This document shows positions 1-3,830 of a DNA stretch of 5,026 nt, one piece after another. The stretch's first letter is position 1. The number at the start of each line of letters is the position of its first letter. Source of the stretch: Candidatus Omnitrophota bacterium (GTDB lineage Bacteria > Omnitrophota > Gorgyraeia > Pluralincolimonadales > Pluralincolimonadaceae); NCBI GenBank assembly GCA_028706795.1, contig JAQTVK010000084.1, positions 1 through 5,026 of the forward strand, given 5' to 3'. A model generated the notes under the pieces. The model worked only from the letters and a program-made list of their open reading frames with translations. It was not told where the DNA came from and did no database searches. Made by a program: the position numbers and the translations under genes.

Positions 1-301
1 GCCCGAATGCGAGGCTATAGCCGAAGAGTACCCACTGGATGGTTATCAGGCACATCACCATGAAACATTGCATCAGGATCGAAAGCACGTTCTTCCTGCG
101 CACGAGGCCGCCGTAGAAAAATGCCAGGGCAGGTGTCATCATCAACACCAGCGCGGCGGACGTAAGAAGCCATGCCGTGTCGCCGGTGTCGACCTTCGCC
201 GCGGGAGTTGTCTCCGCAGCAGCGACAACCGTCGCGATCACGGTGAAAAGCAGAAAAGCGGCGAAGAACCAGAACGCGCTTTTCCTTATCAGTTTTTTCA
301 T
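1..301 (-). CDS. amt: Ammonium transporter (Amt/MEP/Rh family), N-terminal part, cut by window edge
   Basis: Amt proteins are trimeric inner-membrane channels that bring ammonium into the cell for assimilation. I translated the first 100 codons from the ATG at 301-299; the frame stays open to the left edge. Residues 1-29 look like a cleavable signal peptide (MKKLIRK, then a hydrophobic run ending VVAAA before ETT), as in E. coli AmtB. The first membrane helix spans about residues 43-64 and leads into FFYGGLVRRKNVLS (61-74), the signature end of helix 1 in this family. The second helix follows, with QWVLFGYSLAFG at 89-100, also typical. The Phe gate and the pore histidines lie beyond the window. 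A strong AGGAGG sits 8 nt upstream, inside the end of the preceding barrel gene, which implies co-expression. Family assignment is very secure; whether a PII protein gene (glnK) follows cannot be seen. Confidence 0.95.
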   Translation of the reverse strand, partial: MKKLIRKSAFWFFAAFLLFTVIATVVAAAETTPAAKVDTGDTAWLLTSAALVLMMTPALAFFYGGLVRRKNVLSILMQCFMVMCLITIQWVLFGYSLAFG

Positions 302-309
302 CTATTTAT

Positions 310-315
310 CCTCCT
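310..315 (-). promoter_or_regulatory. Ribosome binding site of amt, overlapping the upstream stop codon
   Basis: The minus strand reads AGGAGG at 315-310, 8 nt before the amt ATG. It shares two bases with the TAG stop (316-314) of the barrel gene, so ribosomes ending on the barrel gene finish on the amt ribosome binding site. It is the only perfect Shine-Dalgarno sequence I find among the gene starts in this window. Confidence 0.85.
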
Positions 316-1105
316 ATTTTTTCCTGAACAGCTTGCTGAACGCGTCGAAATCTATGTCGACTTGTATTGTAACCGTATCGGCAAAGTTTCTGTTGTTGTA
401 ATGATCGAATCCTACAAGCAGCGAGATATTATCCGAGAATTTCCATGACCCGCCGAAATTCCAGCAACCGTAGGAACTCTTCGTCCCCTGGTATTCAACG
501 CAAAGCCAGAGTTTGTCCGATATCTCGGACATAGTGCGCTCCCAAGCGCCGAAGACGTCGGCGTTGTCTTTTCCGCCGTTCGGACCCCGTAACAATTTGC
601 CGTTGCCGTTAAAATATCCGACTGAGAAACGGCCGAGGTCGAGGTCCTTGATCTTGAATGTCTTCGCGGCTTTTCCGTATATCAGGTTGAAGTTTGTCTT
701 GTCTGTCTTCGTCCCGATATCGTAAGCGCCTACAGCCAGGGCAGGGAACCATTCACCGAACGCACCTTCAGGTATCCCACCTTTTGCGTTAAAATACATC
801 GGATAATTGTCCAGGTCCCCGTACCCTGTCTTGTAGTCGAAACCGGCCTCGATGTTGAACCTCTCGAAAGGCAATACGCCGACCGTAAGCCCTGAATTCG
901 TTATCGTGGGTACCCTGTTTTCAGATGAGTCCTTGCCTACCGGGATATATACGTCCGCGGGGGTAATGTGGATGACGCCGTACGGCTGGACGTCAGTGGA
1001 TGGCGCCCAGATGTGGGTGGTGGCGGTCGCAAAACAGTCCGCGGGGGCTATTAATAAGGACAGCCCAATAATGCATAATACCGGCCAAAAGTTTTGACGG
1101 AACAT
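314..1105 (-). CDS. Predicted secreted outer-membrane beta-barrel protein next to amt, function unknown
   Basis: This 263-residue protein has no function I can name. Residues 1-26 or 1-28 form a signal peptide: a short start with one Arg, a hydrophobic core (VLCIIGLSLLIA), and a likely cut after CFA or ATA. Cys24 is not in a proper lipobox (PADC), so I do not call it a lipoprotein. The mature part is rich in Gly, Tyr, Phe and Asn and shows repeated alternating strands such as LTVGVLPFERFNIEAGFDY, FPALAVGAYDIGTK, FSVGYFNGNGKLL, KLWLCVEYQGTKSSYG and SLLVGFDHYNN. That pattern fits an outer-membrane beta-barrel of about 10-12 strands. The last strand, TVTIQVDIDF (244-253), is followed by a basic tail of about 10 residues. 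The ATG at 1105 is preceded by a purine-rich stretch (AGAGAG about 8 nt upstream). It lies 61 nt after the rubredoxin gene and 12 nt before amt, so it may form an outer-membrane entry route for the ammonium transporter's substrate; this is inference. Confidence 0.8.
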   Translation of the reverse strand: MFRQNFWPVLCIIGLSLLIAPADCFATATTHIWAPSTDVQPYGVIHITPADVYIPVGKDSSENRVPTITNSGLTVGVLPFERFNIEAGFDYKTGYGDLDNYPMYFNAKGGIPEGAFGEWFPALAVGAYDIGTKTDKTNFNLIYGKAAKTFKIKDLDLGRFSVGYFNGNGKLLRGPNGGKDNADVFGAWERTMSEISDKLWLCVEYQGTKSSYGCWNFGGSWKFSDNISLLVGFDHYNNRNFADTVTIQVDIDFDAFSKLFRKK

Positions 1106-1166
1106 CTTCCCATCTCTCTTTCTCCCAATGTCTTAACCAAAGTTAGTGTCGCGACCTTATCCGTAT
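1106..1166 (-). other. 61-bp spacer between rubredoxin and barrel genes
   Basis: There is no terminator-like stem with a T run here, so read-through from the rubredoxin gene into the barrel gene is likely. It holds a perfect 8-bp palindrome GTCGCGAC (1148-1155) and a small inverted repeat TAAC-N4-GTTA (1134-1145). The purine-rich stretch before the barrel start serves as a weak ribosome binding site. I see no convincing separate promoter. Confidence 0.5.
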
Positions 1167-1349
1167 TTAGATCAGCTTCGGATTATAGATCGCTATCTTC
1201 ACCGTTGACCTGTCGACACCGATGTCGTCAAAAGCTTCGGGACCGGCCCTGCATATGGGACAATCCCTGGGTGGCGCCTGCCGCTGTGTCAAGTAGCCGC
1301 ACTTTGCGCACCTGTACTTCCTATTAAGATCATCTTCTTTGATCTTCAT
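1167..1349 (-). CDS. Small stand-alone rubredoxin-like protein (rubrerythrin-type domain)
   Basis: This 60-residue protein carries CAKCGYLTQ (Cys14, Cys17) and PPRDCPIC (Cys30, Cys33), a CX2C-X12-CX2C set of ligands for one iron, or possibly zinc. The short 12-residue gap matches the rubredoxin domain at the end of rubrerythrins. Classical rubredoxins have a gap nearer 29 residues. PEAF after the last Cys also fits the rubrerythrin-type domain. There is no signal peptide, so it is cytoplasmic. Such domains carry single electrons, commonly in peroxide or oxygen defence in anaerobes, but here the diiron partner domain is absent. The C-terminal 20 residues (VDRSTVKIAIYNPKLI) match nothing I know. 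The ATG at 1349 is the only possible start: no other ATG, GTG or TTG occurs in frame back to an upstream stop. It lacks a clear ribosome binding site, in keeping with the predicted near-leaderless transcript. It is the first gene after the predicted promoter. Confidence 0.8.
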   Translation of the reverse strand: MKIKEDDLNRKYRCAKCGYLTQRQAPPRDCPICRAGPEAFDDIGVDRSTVKIAIYNPKLI

Positions 1350-1356
1350 ACCCGTA

Positions 1357-1362
1357 AGTATA
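1357..1362 (-). promoter_or_regulatory. Predicted -10 element (TATACT) for the rubredoxin-barrel-amt unit
   Basis: On the minus strand TATACT (1362-1357) is followed by 7 nt and then the ATG at 1349, which puts the predicted transcription start within a few bases of the start codon. No TTGACA-like -35 lies at the normal distance (AATACG at 1385-1380). That position is instead taken by the direct repeats, which end 9 nt before the hexamer. This is typical of activator-dependent promoters of the Pho type. Confidence 0.55.
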
Positions 1363-1371
1363 CGGACGAAT

Positions 1372-1415
1372 GTTAAATCCGTATTACATCCGCGTTAAAT
1401 CTTGATTAATCCTGC
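1372..1415 (-). repeat. Tandem 11-bp direct repeats, likely binding site for an OmpR/PhoB-type regulator
   Basis: On the plus strand the units are gttaaatccgt (1372-1382), attacatccgc (1383-1393) and gttaaatcttg (1394-1404), then a weaker attaatcctgc (1405-1415). The shared core is RTTAMATC, repeated exactly every 11 bp. Units 1 and 3 share 8 of 8 core bases; units 1 and 2 share 8 of 11. An 11-bp period is the known spacing for tandem binding of OmpR/PhoB winged-helix regulators, as in E. coli Pho boxes and Bacillus PhoP boxes. The array lies just upstream of the -10 of the rubredoxin gene and downstream of a gene for exactly this regulator class. The periodicity is seen directly; the regulator binding is inferred. 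Confidence 0.6.
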
Positions 1416-1427
1416 ATGCGGGTGTCA

Positions 1428-1532
1428 TGCCTTGAAATTTAACGCCTCGCGAAGAGCCGGTTTATGACGCAGTAGATATCTGGTAGAGGCGAGTAATAAA
1501 GAAAGGCCGAGAGAGGCTTAAATTTCAAGGCA
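1428..1532. repeat. Long inverted repeat / potential hairpin between regulator and rubredoxin genes
   Basis: The 15-bp arm at 1428-1442 (tgccttgaaatttaa) has its exact reverse complement at 1518-1532. After a single unpaired base at 1443, pairing continues for 5 bp (gcctc 1444-1448 with gaggc 1513-1517). The enclosed loop is about 64 nt and holds no ORF of note. GAGGCG (minus 1448-1443) can alternatively pair perfectly with CGCCTC (minus 1491-1486), so two folds compete. There is no T run after either arm suitable for intrinsic termination and no flanking target-site duplication. It may be a structured RNA element, an RNA-processing or transcript-stabilising hairpin after the regulator gene, or a small palindromic mobile element. 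Confidence 0.6.
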
Positions 1533-1550
1533 AAAAAGCAGGTTACGGGA

Positions 1551-2231
1551 TTAAGCGATGAATTTGTAGCCGATATTGCGGATGGTCTCGATAAAGGTAT
1601 GCTTCCGGTCCTCTATCTTGCTGCGGAGGCGGCGGATATGGACATCCACCGTGCGGGTGCCGCCGTAATAATCATATCCCCAGATCTTGTCGAGCAGCTG
1701 GTCCCGGGAATAGACGCGGCCTTTGTTTGATGCGAGGAATTTAAGGAGCTCATATTCTTTGAACGTGAGCTCCACTTTGCTGCCGTTCAATGACACTTCA
1801 TATTTGCCGACATCGATGGCCAGGTCACCGGCCTTTATCATGTCTCCGGAATCGGTCGGTATAATTTTTTTGAGGAGCGCCCTGACGCGCGCTACTAGCT
1901 CTGCGCCGTTAAACGGGGTGATTATGAAATCGCCTATGCCGGAAAGGTCATCGAGAAGCCTCATCCCGTCTTCCGGTAATATGGCAAAAACGGGCGTCTC
2001 CTTGAGGAACCTGTCTTTCTTGAAGGCGCGCAGGACAGACTGCGCTTCGAAATTCTTGGGAGAAGTAAAATCGAGGACTATGACATCCGGCCGCCTCTTC
2101 AGCGCTTCTTCGTAGACCGGTTTTATATCGGCCTCGTCACAGGAATAGACCTGGTAATCGGCGTCCCTTAATGCCTTTTTGGCGCGCTTAAGGCCTTCGT
2201 CCTCTATTCCCAGTAGAAGGATGCCGCTCAC
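1551..2231 (-). CDS. OmpR/PhoB-family response regulator with degenerate receiver domain
   Basis: This 226-residue protein has an N-terminal receiver domain (about 1-122) and a C-terminal winged-helix DNA-binding domain (about 132-226). The DNA-binding part is intact: LTFKEYELLKFLASNKGRV (155-173), SRDQLLDKIWGYDYYGGTRTV (from 175) and a recognition-helix segment TVDVHIRRLRSKIE (194-207), ending in NIGYKF. The receiver is unusual. The phospho-acceptor Asp54 is kept (VIVLDFT). The usual acidic pair after strand 1 is replaced by Gly8-Ile9, with Glu10-Asp11-Glu12 shifted along; the switch Thr/Ser is Leu85, and the invariant Lys before Pro-Phe is Thr105 (ITPF). Activation by ordinary phosphotransfer is therefore doubtful. 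The start is a GTG at 2231-2229 overlapping the lpxI stop in GTGA, without a strong ribosome binding site, which points to translational coupling. No histidine kinase gene is present in the window. Confidence 0.9.
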   Translation of the reverse strand: MSGILLLGIEDEGLKRAKKALRDADYQVYSCDEADIKPVYEEALKRRPDVIVLDFTSPKNFEAQSVLRAFKKDRFLKETPVFAILPEDGMRLLDDLSGIGDFIITPFNGAELVARVRALLKKIIPTDSGDMIKAGDLAIDVGKYEVSLNGSKVELTFKEYELLKFLASNKGRVYSRDQLLDKIWGYDYYGGTRTVDVHIRRLRSKIEDRKHTFIETIRNIGYKFIA

Positions 2232-3037
2232 ACTTTTACCGCTATTACGGAGATGCTGTTATTATCCGCGAACCCAATAGCCTCTTCCTTATCTATTATC
2301 AGCGTCTTCTTCGCCTCTATCGCCAGGCATCCGGCTTTAACTTCAGCCATCGAACGTATGGTCTGCGGCCCTATGACGGGTATCTCGAACTTCATATTCT
2401 GCTTAGGGCGCGCGACTTTTATTATTACCCCGCCGGGGCCGGCGAGCCGTCCACCGCGCCTTATCAACGCGTCGGTCCCCTCGATATCCTCGACCGCTAT
2501 CACGGCCTTGTCCTTCACGAATATCGAAAGCCCGATATCCAGGCCGGCCACTTCCCTTGCGATCTTTATCCCGAACTTTATATCCTCTTCCTGCGCCGGG
2601 GACGGCCCCGCCTTCGTCAAAATGCCCTCTTTCGGGAGCAGGTCCTCGAGAAAGAGGGTCGAATCGAGCAGGTCTATCCCCGATGACCTCAATGTAGCGG
2701 TGATCATCGAAAGGAGCGTGTCGTCTTTTTTGTCGAGGGCCTTGACGAGGATAGACTTCATCAGCCCGTCGATCTTTAGCGTCTCATTGAATATACGGGA
2801 TTTTGTGACCCCGCCGGCCATCACGGCTTTTTTGACGCCCTCGCCCTTGAAGATCTCGAGCACCTTGGAGAGTTCGCCGAGTTTTACCCAGTAAAATTTG
2901 TCGACGAGCTTTTCCACTTCGGGCCTGGTCTCGCCCTCGATGCCCACGGCGATGATCTTTACGCCCTTGGCTTTCGCCGCTTTTGCAAAAAGCAGCGGAA
3001 AATCGCTTTTACCCGCGATAAGTCCTATGGTGTCCAT
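2228..3037 (-). CDS. lpxI: UDP-2,3-diacylglucosamine pyrophosphatase LpxI
   Basis: LpxI hydrolyses UDP-2,3-diacylglucosamine to lipid X and UMP in lipid A synthesis, replacing LpxH in many bacteria. The 269-residue length is normal. Family marks run in order: GLIAGKSDFPLLFAKAA (5-21) at the start, VKLGEL (51-56), VMAGGVTK (72-79), the KKDDTLL segment (103-109), LPKEGILTKAGPS (134-146), and AVEDIEGTDALIRRGG (181-196). The motif around 213-223 reads QNMKFEIPVIG. I recall members of this family usually having an Asp where Glu218 stands, so one acidic residue is conservatively changed. It begins at ATG 3037, 6 nt after lpxA, with no clear ribosome binding site, and its stop overlaps the regulator start. 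There is no Gfo/Idh-type oxidoreductase gene between lpxA and lpxI and no lpxB directly after, unlike some related operons. Confidence 0.93.
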   Translation of the reverse strand: MDTIGLIAGKSDFPLLFAKAAKAKGVKIIAVGIEGETRPEVEKLVDKFYWVKLGELSKVLEIFKGEGVKKAVMAGGVTKSRIFNETLKIDGLMKSILVKALDKKDDTLLSMITATLRSSGIDLLDSTLFLEDLLPKEGILTKAGPSPAQEEDIKFGIKIAREVAGLDIGLSIFVKDKAVIAVEDIEGTDALIRRGGRLAGPGGVIIKVARPKQNMKFEIPVIGPQTIRSMAEVKAGCLAIEAKKTLIIDKEEAIGFADNNSISVIAVKV

Positions 3038-3043
3038 ATTATT

Positions 3044-3814
3044 TTATCTTGAGATTCCCCGTTCCGAGGAGCTTACGAATTTCACGAGTTCATCGACTTC
3101 CGGGCACTTTGGCACATCCGCCTTGATCTGTTTTAGGGCGCTGGATATATTCAGTCCGGAATTGAATAATACCTTGAAGGCCTTCTTGAGGTTTGTTCTG
3201 GATTGCTGCGGGACTTCGGCCCTTTCGAGCCCGACCGTATTAAGGCCGTATATCTTTAACGGATGGCCGTCGCAATTAGAGAATGGCACTACATCCTGGG
3301 TGGCTTTCGAACAGCCTCCGATTATAGCCAGCCTCCCGATGCGAACGAACTGGTGGACGCCGCTCAACCCGCCGATGATCGCCTTTTCTTCCACGGTCAC
3401 GTAACCGGCGAGGGCGACGCAGTTGGCCAGTATCGCCCCGTCCTTTACTACGCAGTCGTGCGCGACGTGGGAATACGCCATAAGCAGGACGTTATTGCCG
3501 ACCACGGTCGAGGTTTCCCTGCCGGTGCCCATGTTGACCGTGGCATATTCGCGTATTATATTGTTATCGCCTATCCTGACGAAACTCTTCTCTCCCTTGA
3601 ATTTCAAGTCCTGCGTAATGGAGCCTATCACGGCGCCGGTAAATATCCTGTTCTTCCGGCCGATAGTCGTATACCCGTCGATGACGGCATGCGCGCCTAT
3701 AACGGTGCCGCTGCCGATCTTGACATCGGGGCCGATCATACAATAAGGGCCGACTTCAACTCCGTCGGCCAACTCTGCTTTTTTATCTACAATCGCTGTA
3801 GGATGGATCTTCAT
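3044..3814 (-). CDS. lpxA: Acyl-ACP:UDP-N-acetylglucosamine O-acyltransferase LpxA
   Basis: LpxA is the first enzyme of lipid A synthesis. It moves a 3-hydroxyacyl chain from ACP to UDP-GlcNAc in the cytoplasm. The 256 residues begin MKIHPTAIVDKKAELADGV, then show left-handed beta-helix hexapeptide repeats to about residue 180 and a helical C-terminal part. QDLKFKGE (68-75) and SHVAHDC (115-121) are present; His119 corresponds to the catalytic His125 of E. coli. VHQF (153-156) and IIGGCS (164-169) follow; Gly167 matches E. coli Gly173, which permits long (C14-type) acyl chains. The pocket differs at E. coli His144 (Tyr138 here). The start is the ATG at 3814, because the homologous region begins there, although the frame stays open upstream into the lpxC-fabZ gene; it is 16 nt after that stop, with a weak GGGTG before it. 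Confidence 0.95.
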   Translation of the reverse strand: MKIHPTAIVDKKAELADGVEVGPYCMIGPDVKIGSGTVIGAHAVIDGYTTIGRKNRIFTGAVIGSITQDLKFKGEKSFVRIGDNNIIREYATVNMGTGRETSTVVGNNVLLMAYSHVAHDCVVKDGAILANCVALAGYVTVEEKAIIGGLSGVHQFVRIGRLAIIGGCSKATQDVVPFSNCDGHPLKIYGLNTVGLERAEVPQQSRTNLKKAFKVLFNSGLNISSALKQIKADVPKCPEVDELVKFVSSSERGISR

Positions 3815-3830
3815 TTTACACCCGATAGAA

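Noticed and set aside
68..448. Plus-strand open frame spanning the amt start and barrel end.
   Set aside because: It crosses the amt/barrel junction antisense to two supported genes and has low-complexity basic composition.
1028..1105. Lipoprotein signal in the barrel protein (Cys24 after the hydrophobic core).
   Set aside because: Residues before Cys24 are PAD, which does not fit a lipobox; ordinary signal-peptidase cleavage after residue 26 or 28 fits better.
314..1105. TorF/gcw_chp-type porin, often found beside amt in Proteobacteria.
   Set aside because: The N-terminal strands and motifs do not resemble that family as I remember it; only the gene position is alike.
1148..1155. Perfect palindrome GTCGCGAC as an operator.
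   Set aside because: Eight bp is short, there are no extended arms and no second copy was seen; it may be chance.
1428..1532. Integron attC site: minus-strand GTTAAAT resembles a GTTRRRY core and the element is palindromic with a bulged base.
   Set aside because: The opposite core reads ATTTAAG, not RYYYAAC; no integrase or cassette array is visible, and the outer arms continue past where attC cores should end.
1533..1550. Intrinsic terminator after the regulator gene (T6 run on the minus strand at 1538-1533).
   Set aside because: No GC-rich stem precedes the T run; the long inverted repeat lies downstream of it instead.
2253..2894. Long open frame on the plus strand opposite lpxI.
   Set aside because: Composition is Ser/Pro/Ile-rich with no recognisable motif, and the opposite strand encodes a clear LpxI; it is a shadow frame.
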